Positions 16,660 to 25,805 of a stretch of DNA of 64,000 nucleotides are shown here, one piece after another (within the stretch, counting starts at the first letter, position 1; each line of letters starts with the position of its first letter). The stretch is from Herpetosiphon aurantiacus DSM 785 (GTDB lineage: Bacteria; Chloroflexota; Chloroflexia; Chloroflexales; Herpetosiphonaceae): contig CP000875.1 of assembly GCA_000018565.1 (NCBI GenBank), forward strand, positions 3,859,199 through 3,923,198. The letters are read 5' to 3'. The position numbers and the translations under genes were made by a program. The notes under the pieces were generated by a model. That model saw only the letters and a list, made by a program, of their open reading frames with translations, ran no database searches and was not told the origin of the DNA.

Positions 16660-18474
16660 TCATAATTCATTCTTCACCCCAGACTCAATATACTCAAGGC
16701 TTTGGTGGCGGAAGTAGGTATTATACAGTTCGGCATAATGACCAGCTTGATCGAGCAGGCCTTCGTGACTGCCAGTTTCGATAATTTCGCCTTTGCGCAG
16801 CACGATAATCCGGTCGGCATGGCGCACGGTCGAAAGGCGGTGGGCAATCACAATCGCTGTGCGATCTTTCAAAATGACATCAAGCCCCTCTTGAATCAAG
16901 GCTTCGGTCAGCGGATCGATGCTGGCAGTCGCTTCATCCAAAATTACAATCGCGGGGTTTTGCAACAACACGCGAGCTAATGCCACCAGTTGGCGTTGGC
17001 CAAGCGAGAGATTGCCGCCACGCTCACCAACATCGGTATCGAGGCCATTCGGCAAGCTGCCCAGCCAATCGCCGCCGCCAACCAAGCGTGCCACAGTTTG
17101 GACTTCTTCATCAGAGGCATCGGGCTTGCCATAGCGAATATTCTCACGCACATTGCCATCGAACAAGAATGGCGTTTGGGTCACAATCCCCAGTTGGCTA
17201 CGATAATCGCCAAGATCAAGCTCGCGAATATCGACACCATCGATTTCAATCGTGCCATGTTGAAACTCATAGAAACGGGCAATCAGTTTGGCGATGCTCG
17301 ATTTGCCTGAGCCTGTATGCCCAACTAAAGCAATCGTTTCACCTGGTTGAATTTCCAACGAGAAATTGCGCAATACTGGTTCATCGGGGGTGTAGCTGAA
17401 ATTAACTTGCTTGAAGTTGATGCGGCCACGCACAGGCGTGAGTTTGCGATTATTATTTTGAACCACATTCGATTCAGCATCGATCAGGGCAAAAACTCGT
17501 TCGCCTGCGGCTAAACCAAGTTGAAATTGGCTCCAGAATGAGGCAATACTGGTCAATGGGAACCAAAACATGGTCAAACCTTGGACGAATAAGAACCAAT
17601 CGCCAATGCTTAAACTTTCGTTATTGACCGAAACTGCGCCCCAGTAAACCAGCAAAGCCGTGCCAATTCCTGCCAAGCCGTTCATCAATGGAAAGATACT
17701 GCTAAACACAAAGCGAGTTTTTTGGTTGACGCTCCGCGATTTTTCGTTAACTTCATGAAACTCGCGATAAATCACTGGCTCTTGGCGAAACGTTTTAGCC
17801 ACGCCAATGCCGCTGACCGTTTCTTGGATATGGCTGCTGACAGTCGCGGTCATACGGCGCGATTGAGTGATGGTGCGGCGGGCGATTTTGCGAAAGCCCA
17901 AAGCAAACAAAAAGATAATTGGGGCAAAACCCAGCAGGGTAAAAGTGAGTTTTACATCAATCGTAAACAGGTAGCCAATCAACAAACTGACCAGCAACAA
18001 GCGGCTGAGCAGATCGAGGGTCAGGGTCATTACTTGCGAAAAGGCTTGGGTATCGGAGTTGACCCGACTGACGACCTTGCCCGATTGAAAGGTATCGTAG
18101 AACGACATGTCGCGCTCAAGCACCGCATCGCAGGCATCTTCGCGCAAGGCTAAAACTACATCGCCTACAGCTCGGCTTGAAAGTTGCTGCCGAACTGCAT
18201 TAAAAACCCAAGCGAGGGTGGCAATCAGGCTCAAGCCAACCGCCAAATAAATAAAGGTGCTCAGGCTGCGGTCAACTTGAAGCTGATCGATGCTGATTGA
18301 AACAAAAATTGGTAAGGCTGTATCCAGCACTGCATTCAAAAAAATTGCTCCCGCTGCAATTGCCATGGCGCGGCGTTGCGGCGAGAAATAGTGCATGATG
18401 CGGCGCAATAACTGACCATCGGTATACGTCCGGTCATAGGCCTCGGCATCAAGCCCATCCATAATAAAGCCCAT
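16660..18474 (-). CDS. ABC exporter, fused permease-ATPase
   Basis: 604 residues. The first about 330 hold six membrane helices of the type I exporter fold (ABC_membrane). The ATPase domain follows: Walker A GHTGSGKSS, Q-loop in LGIVTQTPFLFDGNV, signature LSLGQRQ, Walker B VILDEATASID and H-loop AHRLSTV. The whole resembles MsbA/BmrA-type half-transporters that work as homodimers or heterodimers. Start taken at the first ATG, with a weak GGGGTG site; an ATG four codons on is possible. No partner half-transporter is adjacent. Substrate (lipid, drug or peptide) unknown. Confidence 0.93.
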   Translation of the reverse strand: MGFIMDGLDAEAYDRTYTDGQLLRRIMHYFSPQRRAMAIAAGAIFLNAVLDTALPIFVSISIDQLQVDRSLSTFIYLAVGLSLIATLAWVFNAVRQQLSSRAVGDVVLALREDACDAVLERDMSFYDTFQSGKVVSRVNSDTQAFSQVMTLTLDLLSRLLLVSLLIGYLFTIDVKLTFTLLGFAPIIFLFALGFRKIARRTITQSRRMTATVSSHIQETVSGIGVAKTFRQEPVIYREFHEVNEKSRSVNQKTRFVFSSIFPLMNGLAGIGTALLVYWGAVSVNNESLSIGDWFLFVQGLTMFWFPLTSIASFWSQFQLGLAAGERVFALIDAESNVVQNNNRKLTPVRGRINFKQVNFSYTPDEPVLRNFSLEIQPGETIALVGHTGSGKSSIAKLIARFYEFQHGTIEIDGVDIRELDLGDYRSQLGIVTQTPFLFDGNVRENIRYGKPDASDEEVQTVARLVGGGDWLGSLPNGLDTDVGERGGNLSLGQRQLVALARVLLQNPAIVILDEATASIDPLTEALIQEGLDVILKDRTAIVIAHRLSTVRHADRIIVLRKGEIIETGSHEGLLDQAGHYAELYNTYFRHQSLEYIESGVKNEL

Positions 18475-18667
18475 AATTCACCCCAAGTAGCTCAGATTTG
18501 CTGTTTATGACCTTGTTAGTATCGTTGATTTTACCCCAACTCACTACCGCCCTAAGTCGGATATCCGCACCAATTTGGTGGATTATTGAAACAGATTACT
18601 GAAACCACGAAGCGCACGAAGTGTATGAAGGGGCGAGGGAGCAGGGGTCAGAGGTAGGTTTAGCGTG
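18475..18667. other. intergenic space between ABC exporter gene and repeat
   Basis: Nothing gene-like. Contains a CACGAAGCGCACGAAG word at about 18605. The promoter of the exporter must lie here but no convincing -35/-10 pair was identified. Confidence 0.4.
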
Positions 18668-18730
18668 CCCTCACCCCCGACCCCTCTCCCACTGCGGCGT
18701 TTAAGGGCGGACAGGGACGCACACCATGGG

Positions 18731-18800
18731 TTCACACAACGACCTCGGGTTGGTATACTGGGTGGTGACGAAACCAAACCCATCCCAAAACCGAGGTCGT
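18731..18800 (+). promoter_or_regulatory. transposase promoter with read-through-sensing hairpin
   Basis: -35 TTCACA (18731-18736), 17-base spacer, -10 TATACT (18754-18759). An inverted repeat ACGACCTCGG (18739-18748) / CCGAGGTCGT (18791-18800) ends exactly at the ATG and covers the GAGG ribosome site. RNA from this promoter starts near 18766, after the left arm, so its ribosome site stays free. RNA reading in from outside contains both arms and would hide it. Confidence 0.65.
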
Positions 18801-19970
18801 ATGCCGAGTATACCAGCCCTTGCCCACTGGATCAACACCATCCTGCGCACCGCCGTGCCCACCCTCTCGCCCTGGACTGCCCGTCGGCTCACCGATTGGC
18901 TCGTCAGCATCCTGCTCATGCCGTCCATCACCACGCGCGTCGTGGCCTGGGGCTGTGCCCTTGGACTGTCCACCGCTGCCCACGCCGCCAGTCACGAACG
19001 CCGACTGCGCCGCACCTATCGGGATTCCCAGCTGTCGTGGTCGCTCCATCGCGCCATCCTCGCCACCACCCTCCACATCGCACCCACTGAATCCGTCACC
19101 GTTATCATCGATGAAACCACCCACACCGACCGCTGGACCCTGCTCACCGCCGCCCTCTGGTATCACGGTCGCGCCATTCCGCTTGCCTGGGTGCTCCATC
19201 CCGGCTATACCCGCCGCGCCACCGCCTTCTGGACCGATGTTGCCACCCTGCTGGAGCGCGTGCAGCAGGTGCTGCCCAATGCCATGTCCGTCGTCGTCGT
19301 GGCCGACCGTGCTTTTGGCTGCCCCGCCTTCACCGATCAGGTCGCGGCCTACGGCTGGGGCTGGGTCGTGCGCGTCCAAGGCCATACCCGCATCCAACTG
19401 CGGGGGCACACCGAAACCATGATCCGCACGCTGGTCACGCGAGGCCATCGCGTGGTGCGGCGGGGCCATGCCTTCAAGAAGGCGGGCTGGCGAACGGTGA
19501 CAGTGGTGGCCGCATGGGAGGCGACGTGTCACGAGCCGTTACTGCTGGTGAGCAATCTGGAGGGCATTGGGGCGATTCGGCAGGCGTATGGGCGGCGCTC
19601 TGCGATTGAGGCCCTGTTTCGCGATTGGAAAACGGCGGGCTGGCAATGGGAGGCGAGCCAGTCGCGGAGCCAGACGACGCAGGAGGCCTTGGTGCTGGGC
19701 ATGGCGATCGCGACGGTGCTGGTGCTGCTGGTCGGGACGGCGGAGGCGCAGGCGGTGCTGGCCGAACGCGGGGATCGCCCCAGCCCGCGCCGCCCATGGG
19801 CGGCACGAGAAAGTCTGTTTCGGTTGGGGCGGTATGGGGTGCTGCGCTGGCTGTGGACGGGAACGCAGCCAGCGCTGGGAGCGCGACTATCGTTGGCGGG
19901 AACGGCGCTGCACGAACGGTGGGCCACGACGGTGACACGGGGTGGTCGGCTCGGGACGGCCATCCCCTAA
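18801..19970 (+). CDS. IS4-type DDE transposase
   Basis: 389 residues from the ATG at 18801, chosen because GAGG lies five bases upstream and because the in-frame ATG at 18726 precedes the promoter -10. DDE residues: D in VIIDETTHTD, D in VVVADRAFG, and E in the Y-x2-R-x3-E-x6-K signature YGRRSAIEALFRDWK, which is diagnostic of IS4 transposases. The N-terminus has the usual helical region. It cuts and rejoins the IS ends. Several long antisense frames are by-products of its high GC. The gene appears intact. Confidence 0.93.
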   Translation: MPSIPALAHWINTILRTAVPTLSPWTARRLTDWLVSILLMPSITTRVVAWGCALGLSTAAHAASHERRLRRTYRDSQLSWSLHRAILATTLHIAPTESVTVIIDETTHTDRWTLLTAALWYHGRAIPLAWVLHPGYTRRATAFWTDVATLLERVQQVLPNAMSVVVVADRAFGCPAFTDQVAAYGWGWVVRVQGHTRIQLRGHTETMIRTLVTRGHRVVRRGHAFKKAGWRTVTVVAAWEATCHEPLLLVSNLEGIGAIRQAYGRRSAIEALFRDWKTAGWQWEASQSRSQTTQEALVLGMAIATVLVLLVGTAEAQAVLAERGDRPSPRRPWAARESLFRLGRYGVLRWLWTGTQPALGARLSLAGTALHERWATTVTRGGRLGTAIP

Positions 19971-20189
19971 CACTGATGAATACCCATTCCCCAACCTGTC
20001 CGCCCTTAAACACTGCGGCGGGAGAGGGGAGGTTCCCCCTCGCCTCGCATGCGGGCTAGGGGGTGAGGGAATATTATCTTCAATAACCTCGCCTTAACTT
20101 TGTGCAATCCATCCCTAGTCAAGGCTCTTTGGTTCGTGTTATAGTGATAGGAGCGGTGTCAATTATTTTTAAGGATTTGCGGAGGTGTT

Positions 20190-21560
20190 ATGACTGTTCA
20201 ACAGATGCTCTGGAAGAGTGGCCCAACCGACGCGCCATTGCCCCCGGTTGCTGATGGCTCGTTTTTGGTGGGTAGTTTACAGGCAATGCTCAGCGATCCC
20301 ATTGATTTTTTCGTTAAGCAATATCAAAAATTTGGCCCGATTTTTCGCGTCAAAGCCCTCAATAATAAATTTACTATCTTGGCTGGGCCTGAGGCCTGCC
20401 TCTTTTTAGCCCGTGAAGGCACTAAGCACTTTAGCTCGTGGGAAACATGGCACTCAATGGATGCTGAAATGGGTGCTTCGAAATCGCTGATTAGCGTCGA
20501 TGGCGAGCAACATTCGCGACTGCGAGCCTTGCAAAAACGCGGTTATAGCCGCCAAACGATTGAAACGCAATTTCCCGAAGTGCTCAAGGTCGTTCATGGC
20601 TTCTTGGATCAATGGCAGGTTGGCACATCGAAAGCTACGGTAACTCAACTCCAACGGTTGATTACCGATGAATTGGGGATGTTGATTGCGGGCCAAGGCC
20701 CAGGTGATTATATTGATGATGTGCGGACATTTGTTCGAATTGCGCTCATGACCCACATCACGCGCCAACGCCCAAGCATTTTGCGCATGTTGCCTGAATA
20801 TCGCCGTGCCCGCGACCGCAGCTTGGAATTAAGTAAGCAGGTGCTGAAAGCTCATCGAAGCGGCACACGCGATGCCAACCGCCCGCCCAGCCTGATCGAC
20901 GATATTATCGCCGCGACCAATGACCCGAGCTTAATGCCTGAGGGCGATTTGGTTATGACTGCCTTGGGGCCATACATCGCAGGCTTGGATACGGTTGCCA
21001 ACACCATGGCGTTCTTGTTGTATGTGCTGACCACCAAGCCCGAGCTATACGAACAAGTTGAGGCCGAAGCCGATGCACTGTTTGCCAATGGTGTGCCCGA
21101 TCCAGCCGATTTGCGCAAAATGGAAGTGTTGCATCGCGTAGTGCTCGAAAACTTCCGCATGTATCCAATCGCGCCAGCCGTACCGCGCACCGTCAAAGCA
21201 CCATTTGAGTTTGGTGGCTATCGCGTCGATGCAGGCACACGAACCTTAGTAGCAACTACGGTCGGCCATTTCTTGCCCGAACTCCACCCTGAGCCAGAAA
21301 AATTCGATATTGATCGCTATTTGGCTCCGCGTAACGAGCACCGCATTCCTGGGGCATTTGCACCATTTAGCACTGGCTCGCACACCTGTTTGGGCGCTGG
21401 CCTAGCCGAAGTCCAAATTATGCTGACCACTGCTGCCCTGTTGCACTATGCCAAGTTCGAAGCTGATCCAATCGATTATAAGCTGAAGAAAGTTTTTGCC
21501 CCAACCCCAGCCCCCGACAGTAGCTTCAAATTGCGCTTGGTCACACGCCGTAACAGCTAA
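20190..21560 (+). CDS. cytochrome P450
   Basis: 456 residues, soluble bacterial type. The I-helix motif is GPYIAGLDTVAN (acid-alcohol pair D-T), the K-helix ExxR is ENFRMYP, and the heme-binding loop is FAPFSTGSHTCLGAG with the axial thiolate at C400. GGAGG precedes the ATG by five bases. P450s hydroxylate or otherwise oxidise small molecules with electrons from a ferredoxin or flavodoxin partner; none is encoded next to it. The IS lies 180 bases upstream. The substrate cannot be predicted; the sequence shows general resemblance to fatty acid or terpene hydroxylases. Confidence 0.95.
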   Translation: MTVQQMLWKSGPTDAPLPPVADGSFLVGSLQAMLSDPIDFFVKQYQKFGPIFRVKALNNKFTILAGPEACLFLAREGTKHFSSWETWHSMDAEMGASKSLISVDGEQHSRLRALQKRGYSRQTIETQFPEVLKVVHGFLDQWQVGTSKATVTQLQRLITDELGMLIAGQGPGDYIDDVRTFVRIALMTHITRQRPSILRMLPEYRRARDRSLELSKQVLKAHRSGTRDANRPPSLIDDIIAATNDPSLMPEGDLVMTALGPYIAGLDTVANTMAFLLYVLTTKPELYEQVEAEADALFANGVPDPADLRKMEVLHRVVLENFRMYPIAPAVPRTVKAPFEFGGYRVDAGTRTLVATTVGHFLPELHPEPEKFDIDRYLAPRNEHRIPGAFAPFSTGSHTCLGAGLAEVQIMLTTAALLHYAKFEADPIDYKLKKVFAPTPAPDSSFKLRLVTRRNS

Positions 21561-21581
21561 ATTAATCGAGTTAAAGCGTTG

Positions 21582-21614
21582 ATCGGCATGGATACGAATC
21601 CATGCCGATTTTGT
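21582..21614 (+). terminator. rho-independent terminator after the P450 gene
   Basis: 12-bp perfect stem ATCGGCATGGAT / ATCCATGCCGAT with a 4-base loop, followed by TTTTGT. Confidence 0.8.
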
Positions 21615-21673
21615 ATTAGGGCTAATCGCTTGTGGTACCATACGCTGCGAAGCCACGATCAACAGGAGTAGCT

Positions 21674-23107
21674 ATGACAACCAGCGATTGGCAAACGCCC
21701 GATTGGGTCAAACATGCCGTCTTTTATCAGATTTTCCCTGAGCGCTTTGCCAATGGTGATCGGACAAATGATCCGGCAAATGCGCAACCTTGGGGTACAA
21801 GCCCAACCTTGTATAATTATATGGGCGGCGATCTACAAGGAATTATCGATAAGCTTGATTATTTAGTGGATTTGGGCATTAATGCGCTGTATCTCAACCC
21901 AATTTTTCAAGCCACCACCTCACATAAATATAATACCTTCGATTATTTTAAAATCGATCCCCATTTTGGTACGCTAGAAACGTTTAAAACCTTATTGAAT
22001 GAAGCGCATCGACGTGGCATTAAAGTTATTCTCGATGCGGTGTTTAATCATTGCGGTCGCGGCTTTTTTGCCTTTCACGATGTAATTGAAAATGGTGTGC
22101 ACTCGCCCTACACCAATTGGTTTCATATCTCACGCTTTCCAATTCATCCCTATGAATCGCGCTATGCCGCTAATTATCGCACGTGGTGGGATTTTCGCGA
22201 GTTGCCCAAATTCAACACCGATAATCCGGCGGTACGCAAATATTTGCTTGATGTAGCTCGCTATTGGATTGAATTGGGTATTGATGGTTGGCGCTTGGAT
22301 GTGCCAAATGAAATTGATGATCATAATTTTTGGCGTGAGTTTCGCACAATTGTCAAAGATATCAATCCTGAAGCCTATATTGTGGGCGAAATTTGGACTG
22401 ACGGCTCAGCTTGGCTGCAAGGCGATCAATTTGATGCCGTGATGAATTATCTATTTCGCGATTTATGTACCGATTTCTTTGCTAGCTATCGGGTACGTGC
22501 CGCTGATTTTGCGGCTGGAATTGACCATTTAATTGTGCGTTATCAGCCCCAAGTGACCTATGTCCAATTTAATTTGCTTGGTTCACACGATACTGCGCGG
22601 TTTTTGAGTGTGGCTGAAGAAGCTGGTAAATGGGCTTTAGAGCGCATGAAATTGGCGGTTTTGTTCAAATTAATCTTTCCTGGTGCGCCATGTATCTATT
22701 ATGGCGATGAAATTGGCTTGCATGGCGGCAAAGATCCTGATTGTCGGCGTTGTTTCCCGTGGGATCAACCGCAAACCTGGCAGACCGATCTCCAAGCTTG
22801 GACCAAACGCTGGGTTAAGTTTCGCCATGAGCATACAGCCTTGCGCACGGGCCATTATGCGACGCTGTTTGCCGACAACGATATGAATATTTTTGCTTGT
22901 GCCCGTTGGGATGAGCAAAGCCAATTTGTGATTGTGCTGAATAATAACGAAACACCTTGGACACTCGATTTGCCGTTGCATGCCCAATTACCAAGCGTCA
23001 CTCATTATCGCGATGTGCAAACTGGCGAGTTGTATAGCGTGGCCGAGGGTAAAATTCGCGAGGTAGCATTGGCTCCGTGGAAGCATTTGGTATTACAAGC
23101 TGAATAG
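21674..23107 (+). CDS. GH13 alpha-amylase family enzyme (neopullulanase/cyclomaltodextrinase-like)
   Basis: 477 residues from the ATG at 21674, with AGGAG about six bases upstream. It is a (beta/alpha)8 barrel without a signal peptide. GH13 regions: I DAVFNHCG, II GWRLDVPNE (nucleophile D), III VGEIW (acid E), IV LLGSHDTAR (stabiliser D). The start QIFPERFANGDRTNDP and the NYMGGDLQGI stretch are typical of cytoplasmic neopullulanases/maltogenic amylases (GH13_20 type), though the usual N-terminal domain is absent. It hydrolyses alpha-1,4 and perhaps alpha-1,6 links in maltodextrins. No sugar transporter is near. Confidence 0.93.
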   Translation: MTTSDWQTPDWVKHAVFYQIFPERFANGDRTNDPANAQPWGTSPTLYNYMGGDLQGIIDKLDYLVDLGINALYLNPIFQATTSHKYNTFDYFKIDPHFGTLETFKTLLNEAHRRGIKVILDAVFNHCGRGFFAFHDVIENGVHSPYTNWFHISRFPIHPYESRYAANYRTWWDFRELPKFNTDNPAVRKYLLDVARYWIELGIDGWRLDVPNEIDDHNFWREFRTIVKDINPEAYIVGEIWTDGSAWLQGDQFDAVMNYLFRDLCTDFFASYRVRAADFAAGIDHLIVRYQPQVTYVQFNLLGSHDTARFLSVAEEAGKWALERMKLAVLFKLIFPGAPCIYYGDEIGLHGGKDPDCRRCFPWDQPQTWQTDLQAWTKRWVKFRHEHTALRTGHYATLFADNDMNIFACARWDEQSQFVIVLNNNETPWTLDLPLHAQLPSVTHYRDVQTGELYSVAEGKIREVALAPWKHLVLQAE

Positions 23108-23144
23108 TTAAATTGGGCTGCCCAGCGGCGTGCAGCCCAATTAT

Positions 23145-23591
23145 TTAAATCCAGCGGCGAGTTTGGGCTTGATAAGCGCTGTACTGCTCGCCAAACTTCG
23201 CCAGCATCGCCCGCTCTTCAAAGGCAATATACCAACGATCAACAATAATGACGAACGCGATAACCAGCACCAAATTTGAGATTGCCGCACCAAGCAACAG
23301 GGCGATGCCCAATAAACTGAGGCCAAAGCCCAAATACATGGGGTTGCGGCTCCAACGAAACCAACCTGAAATCACCAAGCGATCAGGCTGGCCGAAGGTC
23401 ATAATATTCGTGCCCATTTGGCGAAAATGGCGGGCACTGCTGATTGCGACGGCCAAACCAGCAATCCCAATCACCAAACCAAGCCAATTAAACGGCATTG
23501 GCACTAAAAGCGCAATTGGCCAAAGCCAGCGAGATGCCAGCATGAGGCCAATCGTCAACAAAAAGAGCCTTGGTGGGAGTAATTTTTGCAT
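23145..23591 (-). CDS. isoprenylcysteine carboxyl methyltransferase (ICMT/PEMT) family membrane protein
   Basis: 148 residues from the ATG at 23591, preceded by AAGGAA; upstream codons are not needed. About four membrane helices. The conserved C-terminal SAM and substrate region is present: SGWFRWSRNPMYLGFGLSLLG, then a helix and FEERAMLAKFGEQYSAYQAQTRRWI (E-E and Y-x-Y-R pattern). The family methylates lipids or prenylated molecules in the membrane. Bacterial members are poorly characterised and often found near heavy-metal or lipid genes. Alone here and convergent with the amylase gene. Confidence 0.87.
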   Translation of the reverse strand: MQKLLPPRLFLLTIGLMLASRWLWPIALLVPMPFNWLGLVIGIAGLAVAISSARHFRQMGTNIMTFGQPDRLVISGWFRWSRNPMYLGFGLSLLGIALLLGAAISNLVLVIAFVIIVDRWYIAFEERAMLAKFGEQYSAYQAQTRRWI

Positions 23592-23685
23592 AGCCAGCGA
23601 TTCCTTTCCACAACAACTGCTGCTCAATCTAGCACAGCCGTTGCAGCCATGAAACCAGCAAACTATGGCCTATCTATTAACATTA

Positions 23686-25350
23686 TTAATCATCAGCTCG
23701 TAGCCAAGCCAAAATTTTCCAGGTCGCGCGGCAATCGGCCTCTAAATAACGGCTGAGTAATTGCATTTCAGCGCTAGTGCGCGGGTTGGGCTGGCGATAG
23801 GCATACCAACCAACTAACTGCGCTTGGGAGCCATCGGCTAAATCGCTGGGCCAGGCTGGATCATATTGGGCATCGAGCGCGGCCAACGCTTTGGCGATGC
23901 TCTTGAGCGAATAATCCCAAGCGCCAGGCACAGCACAGGCATTATCGACCAAAACATTTTTCAAATCGAACCATGGCAAATTGAGCAACAGATGATCGCT
24001 GGGCAGTTGATGACGGGCCGCAGCATGGCGACATTCAACTGGCTCAGCGTTATGCCAATGGTAGAGCACCGCTTGATCAAGTTGCTGATTGGTTTGGGCT
24101 TGTAAAACGGCGATAAATTCAGCCAAGATTGCTTGCTCAGCGAGATGATCTTCGCGCTCAGCAATACACTCGTGATAGTGCCACTCACCGTTTGCCAGCC
24201 AGCCAATCCCAATCATAAAAATCATGGGCGTGCCTTGGAGCGTGGGCCATTGCTGCTCAAAATTTACATTCAGATTGCTGAAAAACTCAAAATCAACAAA
24301 AAACTCGTAAGGTCTGGTGGTTGGTGCAATGCCTTGGGCGCGTTGCGCAAGGCCAGTATGGTTGGCTTGCATAATGGCCTTCATTGGGTCGGGATACTTC
24401 ATCACGCCCTTGGGCAGGCTTTGGCTAGCGGCGTTCATGAGGCTGGACAAGCTGGTAATGCCAGCTTTGACCAATTTTTGTTGGGCCGCTGCCCCTATAT
24501 TCCAGAGCCGCAGCATCTCGCCACCTGGCTGGCGTTGGCGAATTTGGGCACGGGCTTTGCCCCAACGTTCATCGTTAACATTCGGGTTCAGTTGCACAAT
24601 CGGGTCGTTCCATGGCAGATATTGGCCGCCATCGCGCACAATCTCGAAATAGCGCTCACAGTTTTGGCGAATATCGGCATCAAGTGGCTGCCCAAGCTGA
24701 GCCTCAATTGGAATCGAAATTGGATTATGCAAGCGATCACGGGTAATTAAGAAGGCATGTTGTGGCATGATGCCCTGAATCTGGCCTAGCATATAACTAT
24801 ACATACGAGTTTGAGCGCTGTAGCAACTCAAATCAGCAGCTTTTTCGCGCTTTTCAAGGTTGCTTGAAAACTTCAAATCAAGCACCAAATAATGTTCAGT
24901 TTCGCCGACCAAATGCGCCAATTCAGGATATTGCTGGCGAAACCACGAGCTAAGCACAATCAGATCGGGCGTGCCAAAAATTCGCTCAGCAGGCCACCAC
25001 AAGGCTGGTTGGGCAATCACTGGCGTTCTAGCCTCAATCAGGTCGAGGGTTTGAGCGACACGATGGGCTTCGCGGCCTTCATAGGGTTCGACGCAAACTT
25101 GAACTGCATTGGGCGCGACGCGTTGCAGCCAAGCCAGCTCAAATTGATGACCTTTTTCGGCCAGAAAATCGATAAAGGCATAACTGAGCGTTTCAGGCGC
25201 AAAGCCATGTGCCGCTCCATGATGCTCTAGCCAAATCGCGGCTGGGTCATTTAAGTAGAGCGAGCGAATTTTGGTGGGCGGTAGCCAATCGTTGCCTACC
25301 ACCGTTTGGTTTTGTAACAATACCCGCAGAGCATCCGACACTCGTAGCAT
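23686..25350 (-). CDS. TM0106-type RecB-like nuclease with C-terminal RNase H-like domain
   Basis: 554 residues from the ATG at 25350, preceded by AGAGGGA. The N-terminal half is a PD-(D/E)XK nuclease: a glutamate or aspartate in FGTPDLIVL followed by LVLDLKFSS, with the Q-motif in SAQTRMYSYML. A helix-hairpin-like segment lies at about 290-330 (WNIGAAAQQKLVKAGITSL). The C-terminal third resembles the YprB/RNase H-like 3'-5' exonuclease fold (FFVDFEFF as the first acidic motif, YHWHNAEPVE, and a late D in LEADCRATW). The family is known as TM0106 RecB-like putative nucleases and occurs sporadically. Role in repair or defence is unproven. No partner gene is adjacent. Confidence 0.82.
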   Translation of the reverse strand: MLRVSDALRVLLQNQTVVGNDWLPPTKIRSLYLNDPAAIWLEHHGAAHGFAPETLSYAFIDFLAEKGHQFELAWLQRVAPNAVQVCVEPYEGREAHRVAQTLDLIEARTPVIAQPALWWPAERIFGTPDLIVLSSWFRQQYPELAHLVGETEHYLVLDLKFSSNLEKREKAADLSCYSAQTRMYSYMLGQIQGIMPQHAFLITRDRLHNPISIPIEAQLGQPLDADIRQNCERYFEIVRDGGQYLPWNDPIVQLNPNVNDERWGKARAQIRQRQPGGEMLRLWNIGAAAQQKLVKAGITSLSSLMNAASQSLPKGVMKYPDPMKAIMQANHTGLAQRAQGIAPTTRPYEFFVDFEFFSNLNVNFEQQWPTLQGTPMIFMIGIGWLANGEWHYHECIAEREDHLAEQAILAEFIAVLQAQTNQQLDQAVLYHWHNAEPVECRHAAARHQLPSDHLLLNLPWFDLKNVLVDNACAVPGAWDYSLKSIAKALAALDAQYDPAWPSDLADGSQAQLVGWYAYRQPNPRTSAEMQLLSRYLEADCRATWKILAWLRADD

Positions 25351-25488
25351 ACAACATCCCTCTGGTACGCTGGCAAATTGGGCTAAGCATACCATAAGAC
25401 AAGGATGAGGGATGAAGGATGAAGGATGAATAAAGAGCAATGGGTTTTTAACGCAGAGGCGCAGAGGATGAATGGCTATGGGCTATGT
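25351..25488. repeat. intergenic repeats upstream of the nuclease
   Basis: GGATGAGGGATGAAGGATGA heptad run (25403-25433) and TTTTTAACGCAGAGGCGCAG (about 25446-25465). No gene. Confidence 0.55.
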
Positions 25489-25659
25489 GTAATGGTTTAT
25501 CGCATTAACAACGGTCAGAATGCCCTCACCCCCTAGCCCCCTCTCCCGCACACGAGGTGAGGGGGAACCGCTCGGGCAGTGCTCCCCTCGCCCGCCGCCG
25601 TGGGAGAGGGGCTGGGGGTGAGGGCATAAACCATGGTTGTCAACCGATTGAACCATTAC
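25489..25659. repeat. MITE-like element, copy 1 (171 bp)
   Basis: Ends GTAATGGTT / AACCATTAC are inverted repeats with further matching bases inside (CATTAACAAC against GTTGTCAAC). The core (25523-25624) is a long palindrome CCCTCACCCCCTAGCCCCCT ... GAGAGGGGCTGGGGGTGAGG. A second element with the same ends lies at 29706-29939. It carries no gene. Confidence 0.7.
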
Positions 25660-25805
25660 AGCTATGGGCTATCGGAATGTTTTAATCATTTCAAAAATTC
25701 TCTACTCCAAAAGCCTAGAGCCAAAAGCCGATAGCCTAATCTCCCTTCGTGCCCTTCGTGGATCAAAACTCCCTATGTTCTATGCTCTATGTTCTTTGTT
25801 CTTGC
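25660..25805. repeat. intergenic short-word repeats after the MITE-like element
   Basis: Words CCAAAAGCCTAGAGCCAAAA, CTTCGTGCCCTTCGTGG (about 25744) and a TTCTATG/CTCTATG/TTCTTTG heptad run (about 25780-25800). No gene. Confidence 0.55.

Larger units (their letters stand above)
18700..20010 (+). mobile_element. complete IS4-family-like insertion sequence, 1311 bp
   Basis: Perfect 16-bp terminal inverted repeats, TTTAAGGGCGGACAGG at 18700-18715 and its complement at 19995-20010. A 10-bp direct repeat CACTGCGGCG flanks it (18690-18699 and 20011-20020), the target duplication; lengths of about 10-12 are usual in the IS4 group. One transposase gene fills it. It is visibly richer in GC than its surroundings, which suggests acquisition from another genome. 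The intact ends, frame and target duplication suggest a recent and possibly still active copy. Confidence 0.93.
18668..20070. repeat. CCCTCACCCC/GGGGTGAGGG palindromic repeat interrupted by an IS
   Basis: The left half (18668-18699) and right half (20011-20070) together make a copy of the palindromic repeat also found at 25523-25624 and 29740-29903, with a half copy at 39375-39418. The insertion sequence sits inside it. Confidence 0.75.

Noticed and set aside
18726-18800. Longer transposase start at 18726
   Set aside because: It lies upstream of the -35/-10 pair, and its codons form the hairpin arm; the ATG at 18801 has the ribosome site.
19474-20013. Long antisense frames within the insertion sequence
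   Set aside because: High GC removes stop codons on both strands; the proline/serine-rich translations are not protein-like.
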